From: Rana temporaria
Lineage: Eukaryota; Chordata; Amphibia; Anura; Ranidae
Length of the DNA: 64,000 nucleotides
NCBI RefSeq assembly: GCF_905171775.1
Contig: NC_053494.1
Location: 156,104,115 to 156,168,114, forward strand
Direction: 5' to 3'
Shown: positions 33,181-44,786 of the stretch, one piece after another
Numbering within the stretch: position 1 is the stretch's first letter
How the letters are laid out: each line of letters opens with the position of its first letter
Notes under the pieces: generated by a model
Seen by the model: only the letters and a program-made list of their open reading frames with translations
What the model was told of the DNA's origin: nothing
Databases searched by the model: none
Program-made: the position numbers and the translations under genes

Positions 33181-35423
33181 TTAGCCACTTGACCACTGGG
33201 CACTTAAACCCCCTTCCTAACCAGACCAATTTTCAGCTTTCGGTGCTCTCACATTTTGAATGACAATTACTCAGTCATGCAACATTGTACCCATATGAAA
33301 TTTGTGTCCTTTTTTTCACACAAATAGAGCTTTCTTTTGGTGGTATTTAATCACCGCTGGATTTTTTATTTTTTATTTTTTTTTAAAGAAAAAAGACTAA
33401 AAATGTCTTTGTTTCTGTTAAAAAAAAATTGCAAATTAGTATTTTTTCTTTATAAATTCTGGCCAAAATTTATACTGCTATATATTTTTGGTAAAAATAA
33501 CCCAGATTGGTGTATATTATTTGGTCATTGTGAAAGTTATAGAGTCTACAAGCTATGGTCCCAATCTCTGAAAATTGATCACACCTGAAGTACTGAAGTA
33601 CACACCTGGAGTACTGATGGCCTCTCTCATTTCTTGATACCCTAACATGCCAGGAAAGTACAAATACACCCCAAATGACCCCTTTTTGTAAGGTACAAAT
33701 TCCAATGTATTTAGTAAGAGGCATTGTGAGTTTTTTGAAGCTGTAATTTTTTACCACAATTCTTTGCAAAATCAAGTTTTTTTTCCCACAAATTTGTCAT
33801 ATTAGCGGGTTATTCCTCACATACAGCATATGCATACCACAAATGACACCCCAAAACACATTCTACTACTCCTCCTGAGTATGGCTATTCCACATGTGTG
33901 AGACTTTTACACAGCGTGGCCACATGCAGAGGCCCAAAATGTAGGGAGCACCTTCAGGTGTTCTGAAGCATAAATTACAAATCTAATTTCCTGACTACCT
34001 CTTACAATTTTGAAGGCCCTGGTGCACCAGGACAATGAAAACAACCCAAAAATTACCAGATTTTGGTAAGAAAACACCCCAACGTACAAGTATGGCTGGG
34101 TATCACTGGTTATCACCGAGTATGCCTGGGAATGGCTGAGTATGGCTGGGTATCACTGAGTATGACTGGGTACCACTGGTTTTCACAGAGTATGCCTGGG
34201 TATGGCTGAGTATGGCTGGGTATCACTGAGTATGGCCGGGTACGGTTGGGTATCACTGAGTATGCTTGGGTATGGCTGAGTTTGACTGGGTATCACAGAG
34301 TATGGCTGGGTATGGTTAAGTATGGCTGGGGGCGGATGGGATGGATAGCTGAGCATGGCAGAATATGGAGGGATGGCAGAGTATGGTGGAGGGATGGCAG
34401 AGTATGGTGGATGGATGGCAGAGCATGGTGGAGGGATGGCAGAGTATGGTGGAGGGATGGCAGGATGGCAGAGTATGGAAAAGGGATGGTGGGATGGCAG
34501 AGGGATGGCAGGATGGCAGAGTATGGTGGAGGGAATGCAGAGGGATGGCAGAGGGATGGCAGAGGGATGGCAGAGGGATGGCAGGATGGCAGAGGCATGG
34601 CAGAGGGATGGCAGGATGGCAGAGAGATGGCAGAGTATGGTGGAGGGATGGCAGGATGGCAGAGTATGGTGGAGGGATGGCAGAGTATGGAGGAGGGGTG
34701 GCAGAGGGATGGCGGGAAGGATGGTAGGATGGCAGAGTATGGTGGAGGGATGGCAGAGTATGGTGGAGGGATGGCAGAGTATGGTGGATGGATGGCAGAG
34801 CATGGTGGAGGGATGGCAGAGTATGGTGGAGGGATGGCAGGATAGAAGAGTATGGAAAAGGGATGGTGGGATGGCAGAGGGATGGCAGAGTATGGTGGAG
34901 GGATGGCAGAGGGATGGCAGAGGCATGGCAGAGGGATGGCAGGATGGCAGAGAGATGGCAGAGTATGGTGGAGGGATGGCAGGATGGCAGAGTATGGTGG
35001 AGGGATGGCAGAGTATGGAGGAGGGATGGCAGAGGGATGGCGGGAAGGATGGTAGGATGGCAGAGTATGGTGGAGGGATGGCAGGATGGCAGAGTATGGT
35101 GGAGGGATGGCAGGAATGCAGAAGGGGGGCAGGCTTAGTATGGAGGGATGGCAGGCTTAGTATGGAGGGATGGCAGAGGCTGCAATTATCAAGGAGCAGC
35201 GCTGTGGGCACTACAGATCCAGCCCACAGCGTTGCTGCATCCGTTCTCTCCCCTCTCCCCTCGCACTGTACCGATCGGTACAGAGAGGGGAGAGAGGAAA
35301 CGTACATGATGCTGGTTTGTTTACAAGTTTGTTTATAAGTGATCTCTCCGTCAATGTACACCCTCCCAGAGTTATCGAGACAATCTGTAGCCGTCATACG
35401 GCTATGGCGCGGTCGACAAGCGG
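33181..35423. mobile_element. TTAA-type element carrying a minisatellite
   Basis: The left end TTAGCCACTTGACCACTGG and the right end GGTCGACAAGCGG before TTAA (35424-35427) are inverted and diverged; the same terminus occurs as TTAACCACTTGCCAACC at 47699. The interior starts with a dispersed frog-type repeat (CTTTCTTTTGGTGGTATTTAATC), then the minisatellite 34084-35175, then a hairpin-rich 3' part. Non-coding. The left flank is TTAG, not TTAA, so the boundary is less sure. Confidence 0.5.
34084..35175. repeat. G-rich minisatellite with higher-order repeat
   Basis: Part A (34084-34330) is built of GAGTATGGCTGGGTATCACT units. Part B (about 34350-35175) is built of GAGGGATGGCAGAGTATGGTG (21 bp) with shorter GAGGGATGGCA units. 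A large block recurs after 377 bp (GAGCATGGTGG at 34421 and 34798), then the spacing falls to 328 bp (CGGGAAGGATGG at 34713 and 35041), showing a deletion of about 49 bp in one copy. The Met/Ala/Trp/Gly-rich frames are artefacts. Confidence 0.9.
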
Positions 35424-35492
35424 TTAATCGATGTCTCTTATGAAAATAACAGCTGGTAAATTTTGAAAAAAAAAGTCCTTTTTGGAAACTTT

Positions 35493-35790
35493 GGGGGTTA
35501 TTTACGAAACGCAAATCCACTTTGCACTACAAGTACAAACTACAGGTGCAAAGTGTACTTGAAATTGCACTGAAAGTGCACTTGGTAGGGCAATCGCTGT
35601 AGATCCGAGAGGGACATGCAAGAAAAATAAAAAACAGCATTTTAGCTTGCACATGATTGGATAATAAAATCAGCAGAGTTTCTTCTCATTTCAGATCTAC
35701 CCCTCAGATTTACAGCGACTGCACTTTCAAGTGCACGTAGTAGTTTGCACTTGTAGTGCAAAGTGGATTTGCCTTTAGTAAATAACCCCC
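35493..35790. mobile_element. MITE with GGGGGTTATTTACGAAA ends (copy 1)
   Basis: Long inverted ends GGGGGTTATTTACGAAACGC and the complement of GGGGGTTATTTACTAAAGGC bracket 298 bp. The interior is symmetric around GTGCAC repeats. Other copies at 44415-44730 and 58214-58416. No clear target duplication. Confidence 0.8.
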
Positions 35791-36065
35791 ATGTCCTGTT
35801 TCCTACAGTCACCCTTTCACATGCTTTCTTAAAGGAGCACATGTGTAGTGCATGTGTACTGGGGGAACCTGGAAAGAGGCTGTGAAAAATTTGTTGAGGC
35901 CAGTAACAATTAGGAAATATGCCACATGTAGTGCATGTGGACAGGAATAGGCTGTAAAAAGATCGCAGAACATCAGCAGCATTATGGTTTTAAACCCCTT
36001 TCCTCCTTTCACCCCCACATTTTCCAGGATGCAAAATATTTTGTTCCCTACAGGACATTCAGTTA

Positions 36066-36379
36066 GGCTCCATTCACACATGGCATTCCGTTTTGCGATT
36101 CTGCCCGTGATTTGAAAATGCTGCAAATCACAGGACACCCTTGCAATTCCCTGTTACTTTTAATAGCACCCAAACTTCTTTTGGGTGACAGGCATCACAC
36201 GATTCTATATGCACGATTTTACTGTGATTTGTTGGGTGGAAAACACAGCAAAATCGCACCACGATTTGGGTGCCATTCAAAGTAATAGGGGTCACAAGGG
36301 TGTCCTATGATTTCTGAATAGCGGGCAGAATAGTGGTGATTCTGCCCGCAAAATGGAACGTCCTGCTGTGAGTGAAGCC
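36066..36379. mobile_element. MITE with GGCTCCATTCACAC ends
   Basis: Ends GGCTCCATTCACACATGG and CTGTGAGTGAAGCC with TTA and TAA flanks. The interior is nearly palindromic (TTTTGCGATTCTGCCCG facing its complement). No coding content. Confidence 0.72.
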
Positions 36380-36912
36380 TAAGGGTTTACATCTATGTTA
36401 GGAGACCAGCTAGCATTCCCGATCACAACCAAACATATTAGGCTAAATTCATGAAATTTTATACTGGGATTAGTGTCTTTATTTTCAGCCATGAGACTGT
36501 AATTTTTTAATCTCATTGGCTGAAAATACCTGATATGAAAAAATCTGTATCTTTATCCTGATGTTTTATCTTTATGAATTGTCAATATGGCTGCTTGGAA
36601 CCCACCTTTAAATCACAAAAGGGCTGAGTTATCAAAAAGTCCTCTTGTAAGCAAGCTGACCTAAGTCCAAAGGCTAGGACGTGCATTATGGCTAGTTTGT
36701 TACTATGACAGTAAAGTCCCACATTAGTTCAGAACTTTCATGAGCCATAAATAAACAGGGTTCACCCCAAACCCATGTTAGATCCAAACCCAAACTTCAT
36801 CCTTATAAAGTTACCACCCATTATATTTACAAGGGTAGTTGGCAGTAGCTTTATGTATAGCAACCTACTTTTCGTTCATGATAAATCCACCAAATCCCCC
36901 AGCAGTAACATA

Positions 36913-37087
36913 TTGGTGGTGATTTACTAAAACTGGAGAGTGCAAAATCTGGTACAGCTCTGCATAGAAATCAGCTTCCAGGTTTTTGTTGTCAAAGCTT
37001 GATTGAACAAGTTGAAGTTAAAAGTCGATTGGCTACCATGCGCAGCTGAACCAGATTTTGCACTCTCCAGTTTTAGATAATCTCCCT
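36913..37087. mobile_element. Small MITE, GATTTACTAAAACTGGAGAG ends (copy 1)
   Basis: Inverted ends around GATTTACTAAAACTGGAGAG and the complement before CTCCC; about 175 bp. A second copy with TA flanks lies at 50913-51077. Confidence 0.75.
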
Positions 37088-37088
37088 C

Positions 37089-37386
37089 AGGCTGGGTTCA
37101 CACTACTACACTACTTTCATCCTACTTTGCTCTGTGTTCAATGTTTCCCTATGAGAGCGTCTTGTAGCGTCCTACACAAGTCGGTCCGACTTTGAAAATG
37201 CTCCCTGTACTACTTTTGGTCCTACATTGATCCTACTTCAGGCCCATTGAATATCATTGAAGTCGGACCAAAGTAGTATCCTGTTCATGAAAGTAGGATG
37301 GATGTAGGACCAATGTAGGATAAATGTAGGACCAATGTAGCAGAGCAAAGTAGGATGAAAGTAGTGTAGTAGTGTGAACCCAGCCT
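37089..37386. mobile_element. MITE with about 40-bp inverted ends, AGGCTGGGTTCACACTAC
   Basis: The left end AGGCTGGGTTCACACTACTA is complemented at the right end (to 37386) over about 41 bp with almost no mismatch. The interior repeats GTAGGACCAATGTAGGA. Non-coding, 298 bp. Confidence 0.82.
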
Positions 37387-37388
37387 TA

Positions 37389-38316
37389 TTGTCTAAATAT
37401 AATAGAATAGTAGAAACATCTACAGAGAAACTGACGAACATCAATCAATGGATGCTGTGTGATGTGGAATGTATTATTGATTCCCCTACTATAGAATCAT
37501 CATCTTTATCCAGTGTTGATAATAAATTCTAATAACACATGTTCCATCATTGTTTCATGATGGAATTACAATCGCATTATTCAAGTTCTTATATACTTAG
37601 ATTAGCCTTAGTACAGAATTTATTAGATTTGTAATAGTGTTCATGTGTCTGTGTTAGATCACTTGTTCAGTGAACTCTTCAATAGAAAGCTATAAAACTG
37701 TAATAATAAGAAGAGCCTAGAAATATAATATCATTTTGGTCATGTGCATACAGATGTCTTACTTTTTTAATCCTATTTTAAAGGGACCATATCAAGGGGG
37801 AATTAATTAGGCTGTCATTGCTGAACTCTCCTTTGAAATGTATTAGTTTCCTGACTATCAGGCTAATGCTTTGGCTTTTTAAATTGCTCTCCTGGAAAAA
37901 GAACAGAAATAAGGAATTCTAACAGTTTTATGATATTAATTCACACCCTGCTTGTTCTGGGTCTGTGATTCACAAGTACTTTGGTCAGACACTAGCATTT
38001 TCTTTAGAATGCAATGGCAGTCCCTATGCTTAGCTCATGACAGTTTCATTACAAAATTGAACTGAATGCCACAATGCTCATCTCCCTTTTGGCGATGCTC
38101 CTTCACTTGTGCAAACGTCTATGCATGTTCTAATTCCGGGTGCTTCATACTTGGCTGTTTTGGTTGCATTGCATGCCCCATGTGTGTAAGGGACTTAATT
38201 TATCACGACTCCAATGCATATACAGATCAGTGTGCATTCTAAGGAAGATTTTCATACAGGAAGGTAAGATGTTTTTTATAGCAGAAGAGACAGCAAAAAA
38301 AAAATATTCACGAGAA
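37389..38316. other. AT-rich sequence without recognisable features
   Basis: No supported gene, array or element boundary. Confidence 0.45.
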
Positions 38317-38817
38317 AGCCCTTGGGTTGTATAGGTTCGATTTTTTTTTTTTTTAATAACAAACATGTCATACTTACTACCTCCACTGTGCAGTTTGTTT
38401 TGCACAGAGTGGCCCCGATCCTGCTGTTCTGGGGTCTCATGGCGGCTGTCTTGGCTCCTCCCCGCTAAAACTTGCCCCCTCTGGGAAGCTTTTTCCCAAG
38501 GAGGTTAGCTTGCGGGCACGCTCCTGTGTCATAGACTTGGCGTCCATATATGCCAAGTGTATGACTCGGTCCCATCCCCCGGCGGCCGCGTCATTGGATG
38601 TGATTGACAGCGGGAGACAATGACTGCGCTGATATCAATCTATCCAATCAACGGCCAGACTCCGTGGAGAAGAGGACGCCGGGGGACGCGCACAGCAAAT
38701 GAATGGGCTCAGGTAAGTAAAACAGGGGGGGGGGGCTGCCCATGACAGTGAGATGTTTTTTTCACGTTAATGCATAGGATGCATTAAAGTGAAAAAACAT
38801 GAACCTTTACAACCCCT
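38317..38817. mobile_element. T2/Kolobok-like TTAA element, left end degraded
   Basis: The right end CCTTTACAACCCCT precedes TTAA (38818-38821). The interior has the CATGTCATACTTAC and GCACAGAGTGG segments found (in the other orientation) in 31715 and 48262, and a TTCACGTTAATGCATAGG hairpin near the right end. The left end near CCCTTGGGTTGTATAGG is diverged. Confidence 0.6.
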
Positions 38818-39014
38818 TTAAGTCTGCTTATTAGTTATTGCCAACGACCTTCGCATTACTGCAGGACACAATATTTACATGGAGGTGGCAGGATTTCCAA
38901 CAAATGGAGCATGCAGGAGCAGAAATTGTAAGTATCCACTTGCTTCATATACAGGTGTATCTGTTTGGAATTTTGTTTGTTAATGGCAGGGTCACCCAAG
39001 AAAAAATAAATATA

Positions 39015-39773
39015 TTACAGCTTAATGCTGTAAGAAGATTCGACGGAGCAGCTAAACTGTACATTCCCGGTCGAATGTTCCGCCTACAAGCTATAGAAGA
39101 ATTCTAATGTTCTATGACACTAATAATAATTGTATTTATAAATTATTATTACTAGTCAACCAACATTAGAATTCTTCTATAGCCTACGGGCCGAGCATTT
39201 GACCAGAAATGTACAATTGCGGCGTCGTACAGTTTAGCTGCTTGTCGAATCTTCTTAGAACTTTCGACAGACACCATAAGCCTTCAATGACAGATTTGAC
39301 GTTTGCATGTTTTTCGCTGCTTCGTCGAATCTTCATCGTTCATGTTGAATGGTCTACCCCAACACTGTCTCTATAATGTCAAATCTTTTCTCTCTATGTC
39401 AAATCTTTCCTCTCTATGTAGAATAATCTGAAGCCTCGTACACACGACTGAATAACTTGACGGGCGAAACACATCGTTTTGCTCTTCGAGTTCCTTGTGA
39501 AGCCGTCGAGAAACTCGACAAGCCAATTTTCTCCTCAGACTAATAGAGTTAAGGTTAGGCACATTCGACCACAGGTTCGATAGACACAGATTACTATTGT
39601 CAGTGTCATGTCGAATCTCCTATCTATATCGAACTGTTGTAACAACAAAAACGAAAATAGAGCATTTTTTTATGTCGGATCTTTCGGATTTCAGATTCTG
39701 CACGCTCGTTTTTGTTTGTTAAAACGATAACGAAAATACCCAAAATTTGGACGAAAACAAATGCACATGTCTA
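39015..39773. mobile_element. hAT-like foldback element, left-truncated copy
   Basis: It matches most of 52766-53591, from about GATTCGACGGAGCAGC onward, and ends ATGCACATGTCTA. It shares the central AT-rich hairpin with arms around AGAATTCTAATGTT. It starts abruptly at about 39015, so the left end is lost. A piece of a Harbinger-like MITE is inserted at 39431-39537. Confidence 0.75.
39431..39537. mobile_element. Harbinger-like MITE fragment nested in a hAT element
   Basis: GAAGCCTCGTACACACGAC, then GACGGGCGAAACACATCG and GAAACTCGACAAGCC. The sister hAT copy at 52766-53591 lacks this segment at the corresponding place, which shows it is an insertion. It lacks the right terminus. Related copies: 41000 and 57159. 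Confidence 0.7.
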
Positions 39774-39923
39774 GGCAGTAATACATTTCCTGTTCAAAGG
39801 TGATAACACTTCTTTGAATACTGAATCACTGAATAGACTGGAAACGTCCCATGTAACTAGGAAGACCAGATTGCTTGCACTGATTACAGAACCCAGGTGC
39901 GACTTTCCTCAACCTCATTCAAG

Positions 39924-40376
39924 ATATATATAGATATATATCTATATATATATATATATATATATATAGAGATATATATTAGACTGACTGTATATATATC
40001 AAATACACTGCAACTAACTAACCTGCCTGCCTAATCTAGCTCAATCTATCTTCGTCCACAGTCACACACTATACACGGCCGCTATGTAAGCAGCCTTATA
40101 TAGTGTGAGGCGTGGACTTAGTCCCCCTGAGCCATGATTGGCCAAAGGCCTTTGGCCAATTATGGCTCTCTCTGCAGCACGCTGTGATTGGTCAAAGCAT
40201 GCAGGTCAGGTGCATGCTATGGCCAATTATCAGACACTAATGCACTGCGATCTTGTAGTGCATTATGGGGTGTTCCACGGCGCTTGAATTTCCCATGAAC
40301 GCCCCATATTGTTCGCTGTTCGGCGAACGGGCAAAGACCCGATGTTCAAGTTGATTGTAACATTGGGTTCATCCTT
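39924..40376. repeat. TA/GATA microsatellite and GGGATGAGC-family right part
   Basis: A TA/GATA run covers 39924-39990. The following sequence up to GGTTCATCC (40376) has the AACGGGC and TGTTCGCTG blocks of the GGGATGAGC family seen at 4150-4228. It includes the palindrome TTGGCCAAAGGCCTTTGGCC. This is a right-hand fragment of a different subfamily. Confidence 0.55.
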
Positions 40377-40999
40377 ACTGGTAAGCTATGATGTATTACA
40401 TTTCTGTCCTTTAAAGATGCTTTAGTAAGGCATATCAAAATGTTAATGCGTATTAATCTAGTATTACAACAGCCCTCAAAAATTCACTCTTTTACTTGCA
40501 TTTTGCGAGTATAATTTTTTCCAGGGCGAGTGAGGAGGGGGGTGAACCAGGCTGACAGTTTCCTGGCTGAATCGATCAGCCAGGAAACTGTCAGACGGCA
40601 GGGCTGGACTGCCCTGGCGCTGCTTTGAGCGAGGCTGCAGTAGGACACATTCATTGCAGGACAATACAGTGTCCCGCAATTAAAGTGACAGTCTGGGAAC
40701 AGGGGTGGACCGAGCCGCCATAGTGCTGGCTCTGGCTCTGCTTCCACCTCTTCCACCTACTACTGATCACTGGTTGCTATAGCCGCTTGGCGTCTGGCAA
40801 CCAGTGACGTCACTGCCCACATTAAAAACAGAGGAGGATTTCACTTCCTCCTCCTCCGTGCTAGTGCTGCTGGGGAGTGATGCTGGTTCTCTAACCTCCG
40901 CTCCAGTGACTGGCTTGCTGCTTGGCTGTGGGGTGTTTCTGTTCCCACAGCTGCAAGGCATCTCTCCCTCTCACTTCCTCCCCCCTCCTGCCCACCTCA
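40377..40999. other. Unassigned GC-richer stretch with one perfect hairpin
   Basis: At 40552-40594, CTGACAGTTTCCTGGCTGA is followed after 5 nt by its exact complement (19-bp arms). No gene is supported; the small frames on both strands have no recognised domain. Confidence 0.45.
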
Positions 41000-41188
41000 A
41001 GCCTCGTACACACGACCGAGAAACTTGACGGGCGAAACACATCGTTTTGCTCGTCGAGTTCCTTGTTAGGCGAGCCAAATTTTTCCATTACCATCAAGGA
41101 AAAAGAAGACATGCTCTCTTTTTGGCTCGACTGGATCCTCGACAGTTTCCTCGTCGAAAAGTGTATACACGACCGGTTTCCTCGAGGC
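41000..41188. mobile_element. Harbinger-like MITE fragment
   Basis: AGCCTCGTACACACGACCG at the left and the family's GAGTTCC and CATGCTCTCTTTTTGGC interior, but the right terminus is missing: the text stops at GACCGGTTTCCTCG, an internal segment of relatives. Truncated copy. Confidence 0.65.
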
Positions 41189-41356
41189 CTCACACTAACA
41201 CACGGACTGAAGTCCCCCCCTTCTCCTTGGCTCGGATGTCACAGGAGGGGGAGGAGAATGGACACACAGCACTCAGGAGGATGGAACATGCTGATCTGAG
41301 GTTAGTACACAAAATATTAATGCTTGGCATTTGCAGGAGAATGAGACACAGAGACA

Positions 41357-41579
41357 GGGGGCACATTGTCAAAAAAGAATACTTGCAGTGATTTTGGGGA
41401 TAAGAGCATGTTGAATGTGCTAGGGGGGCACTTTAAGAGGGGAGAGAAATTGTTTTTTATTCAACCCCCCCTTCCAGCACAATTTCTCTCCCCTCTCAAA
41501 GTGTGCCCCCCCTAGCACATACAGCATGCTCTTATCCCCAAAATCACTGCCAGTATTCTTCTTTGACAACTTGCCCCCA
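41357..41579. repeat. Foldback with about 95-bp arms
   Basis: Left arm 41357-41452 (GGGGGCACATTGTCAAAAAAG to GAGAGAAATTG) is the near complement of 41483-41579, with a loop of about 30 bp. No recognisable terminal repeats or target duplication. Confidence 0.8.
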
Positions 41580-41939
41580 TTCCCATCTTCAAAGATAAGC
41601 TGGCTGCTATTGAGGGGACAATTGTACCATCTGGAAACTTTGCTAGACATTTAGGGCAATTGCTCCGGGTGTCAGTGCCCCCCCCCCCCCTTTAGGCAAG
41701 TTAGTGAAGCCAAGTGCCTGACCTTTTTTCAGCAATGGGCTCCAAGACTCAGGACTGGTTCACAGCACAAATCACATAGGAAAATGCTCTGCGTTTCTTT
41801 TGCGATTTACATGCCTTCCAGGTTCTGTGCGATTTCAGCCCTTTCATGTGAATGGGCTGAAACCATGTCGGTCTGCACTAAGAGCTGTGCATGCGCAACC
41901 TGCCCCAAAAGTCGACAAAAAATATGTCAAAAATCATAT

Positions 41940-42505
41940 TTTTGTGGGGGTGGGGCACAGTAATGCTACATTGATGGGGCACAGTAATGCTACATTGATG
42001 GGGCACAGTAATGCTACATTGATGGGGCACAGTAATGCTACATTGATGGGGCACAGTAATGTTGCAAGCGATGGGGCACTGTAATGCTGCAAGTGATGGG
42101 GCACTGTAAGGCTGCAAGAGATGGGGCCCTGTAAGGCTGCAAGTGATGGGGCACTGTAAGGCTGCAAGTGATGGGGCACTGTAAGACTGCAAGTGATGGG
42201 GCACAGTAAGGCTGCAGTGATGGGGCACAGTAAGGCTGCAAGTGATGGGGCACAGTAAGGCTGCAAGTGATGGGGCACAGTAAGGCTGCAAGTGATGGGG
42301 CACTGTAATGTTGCAAGTGATTGTGATGGGGCACAGTAATGCTGCAAGTGATGGGGCACTGTAATGCTGCATTGATGGGGCACTGTAATGCTGCATTGAT
42401 GGGACACAGTAAGGCTGCATTGATGGGGCACAGTAAGGCTGCATTGATGGGGCACACTGAGGCTGCGTTCACGGGCACAGTGAGGCTGCACAGATGGGTA
42501 CTGAT
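41940..42505. repeat. Minisatellite, 24/25-bp unit
   Basis: About 22 units of GATGGGGCACAGTAATGCTA plus a short spacer (24 bp, CATT form) or GATGGGGCACTGTAAGGCTG plus CAAGT (25 bp). The 24-bp form dominates both ends and the 25-bp form the middle. Minus-strand frames over it are artefacts of the 24-bp period. Confidence 0.9.
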
Positions 42506-42641
42506 ATGCTTTATGTTACTTTTGTTAATATTTATTTTTGGAACGTAATTCTGTTTAAAATATTTAACAGTGTAATTTTATGAGATTATTTACAAGGTCG
42601 TGTTTAGGGGCGGACTTAGGGGTGGGGCAGGAGAAGTGTTG

Positions 42642-42841
42642 NNNNNNNNNNNNNNNNNNNNNNNNNNNNNNNNNNNNNNNNNNNNNNNNNNNNNNNNNNN
42701 NNNNNNNNNNNNNNNNNNNNNNNNNNNNNNNNNNNNNNNNNNNNNNNNNNNNNNNNNNNNNNNNNNNNNNNNNNNNNNNNNNNNNNNNNNNNNNNNNNNN
42801 NNNNNNNNNNNNNNNNNNNNNNNNNNNNNNNNNNNNNNNNN
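42642..42841. other. Assembly gap (200 N)
   Basis: Exactly 200 unknown bases, probably a placeholder of fixed or estimated length. The flanks GGGTGGGGCAGGAG and GTTGGGGCAACTGG are G-rich and lie near a minisatellite, so the array or a similar low-complexity run could have caused the break. Confidence 0.98.
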
Positions 42842-42890
42842 GTTGGGGCAACTGGTGGCGAGTAACTCTTAAGGCCTGGCTAGTGGCTGA

Positions 42891-43157
42891 GGCCCCGTAC
42901 ACACGACCGAGTTTCTCGGCAGAATTCAGCCAGAAACTCGGTCAGAGCTGAATTCTGCCGAGAAACCCGGCCGTGTGTACACTTTCGGCCGAGGAAGTCG
43001 ACGAGGACCTCGGCGAGGAAATAGAGAACATGTTCTCAATTTCCTCGTTCAATGGGAAATTTCGGCTCGCCGTGATTCTCGGCGGCTTCACAAGGAACTC
43101 GACGGGCAAAACGATGTGTTTTGCCCTGTCAAGTTCCTCGGACGTGTGTACGGGGCC
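42891..43157. mobile_element. Harbinger-like MITE, second copy of the 27012 family
   Basis: Ends GGCCCCGTACACACGACCG and GTGTGTACGGGGCC, with the same GAATTCTGCCGAGAAAC and ACATGTTCTC interior as 27012-27283. Flanks are TGA and TCA, so the target duplication is not exact. Confidence 0.8.
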
Positions 43158-43160
43158 TCA

Positions 43161-44414
43161 GGACTTGAAATTTTGAGCCCTGTATTACAAGTATTACAGT
43201 CAATTATGTGTCCTTTATTGATACACCTTATCATATACCATGACACTGTGTGGTACTGGGTAGAACTGAGGCCAAGACACTTGGCATTGAGAGAGACTTT
43301 CCCAGAATTCATTGCACAGTGAAGCTGGATAGAGCTGAATTGTTTTTTTACTGCACTGACTACCTTCAAGCTTTCAGATTTTAATTCTGTCAACTCCAGA
43401 AAAAATATTTTTAGAACACCTATTTTAAAGGAAAGTAGCAAAGGACGGATGGACGGCCGCGCACCAAAGAACTCTTGAGTTGTCTTTATTGAAGGAACAT
43501 GAGCAAACACCGCAAATACACAGCAGAAATCAAAAACAGTTGACGCGTTTCACACTTAGTTAGTGCTTATTCATGGCTTATTCATGACCTATTTTAAAGG
43601 ATTCCATGAACGCATTAACTTGGGTTCAAATTAATGTATTCATATTTCATGAATAATTTTAACTGAAGATAAAGCACTCAGACATAGCAATGTTATTTTT
43701 TTCCTTGTTAAATTATTATCTCTCATTTGTATTTAAAACTGATGTGATCATATGCCTGAGATAAACCTAATACACTATATTATTGTCACCTTCACAATAA
43801 AGGTTGTACATTACCTATAGGGAGACTCGGCCTTATAATATTATTATAAACAAACATATTTAACTGCTATCTCAGGCAGACCACATAGAATGACATTAAT
43901 TAACATATGTTCCCATGCATGTCATGAGCAAGGATGATTAATTCACATTCTTCGTGGTGCATTAATTATACCATAAGTGTGAAAGAAATCTGCCTAGTGT
44001 TTTGATATCCATGTAGCAGAAACAGTAAGAAGTGAATTGAATATATTTTTCTTCCAGTCTCATAGAAGACTACATCTAAAAAATAATTGCATTTAGTCAA
44101 TATGTGGAAGATTTGTTCTATAATTAGAACCAATGGTTATGTTATTGATAATTTAACCGATTAAAATTAGGTTGTTAAAGCACTGTGTATCAAACTATCT
44201 CCATTTTTTTAACAAAATACTGTTTTTTGTTTTTTTTATTCTTTTTTGCATTTCAGTGCTGCTGATCTCCTGCAGACTCTTAACATCCACTCCCTGTCCA
44301 TATGAATGTACTAAAGTGATTGCAGTACATAATTTCTAGGGTGGGTTTCCCAATGGTGACAATAACAAGATACGTCAGTTCAATGTGCGTTAGCACATCA
44401 ACTTGTACAGCAAA
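43161..44414. other. AT-rich sequence with a GAAACGCGTC-type retroposon scrap
   Basis: At 43470-43585 the text TTGAGTTGTCTTTATTG, then GTTGACGCGTTTCACAC resembles the core seen at 13136 on the same strand. No gene or other element is supported in the rest. Confidence 0.4.
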
Positions 44415-44730
44415 GGGGGTTATTTACGAAAGGCAAATCCACTTTGCACTACAAGTAAAAAGTGCACTTGAAATTGCACTGAAAGTGCATTTGTAAGTGC
44501 AGTCGCTGTAAATCTGAGGGGTAAATCTGAAATGAGGGGAAGCTTTGCTGATTTTATCATCCAATCATGTGCAAGCTAAAATGCTGTTTTTTTATTTTCC
44601 TTGCATGTCCCCCTCAGATCTACAGTGACTGCACTTCCAAGTGCACTTTCAGTGCAATTTCAAGTGCACTTTGCACTTGTAGTTTACATTTGTAGTGCAA
44701 AGTGCATTTGCTTTTCGTAAATAACCCCCA
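44415..44730. mobile_element. MITE with GGGGGTTATTTACGAAAGGC ends (copy 2)
   Basis: Same family as 35493-35790. Inverted ends GGGGGTTATTTACGAAAGGC and its complement, 316 bp, symmetric interior with GTGCACTT repeats. Confidence 0.82.
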
Positions 44731-44786
44731 TAGTCTTCTTTGACAGGATGCAGACATTTGGACAAAGGGTTGTCTTCTTCTCTGAG

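Noticed and set aside
34084..35175. CRISPR-like regular repeats
   Set aside because: Tandem units with no unique spacers, in a eukaryotic-type context.
34183..35520. A 445-codon minus-strand frame and a 327-codon plus-strand frame
   Set aside because: Both follow the minisatellite 34084-35175. Frames shift between units, with no domain or start context.
41878..42491. Three overlapping minus-strand frames of 146-188 codons, Cys/Pro/Leu-rich
   Set aside because: The 24-bp unit is divisible by three, so it stays open by period alone.
42564..42951. Frames spanning the N gap
   Set aside because: They contain only unknown residues in the middle; no evidence of coding.
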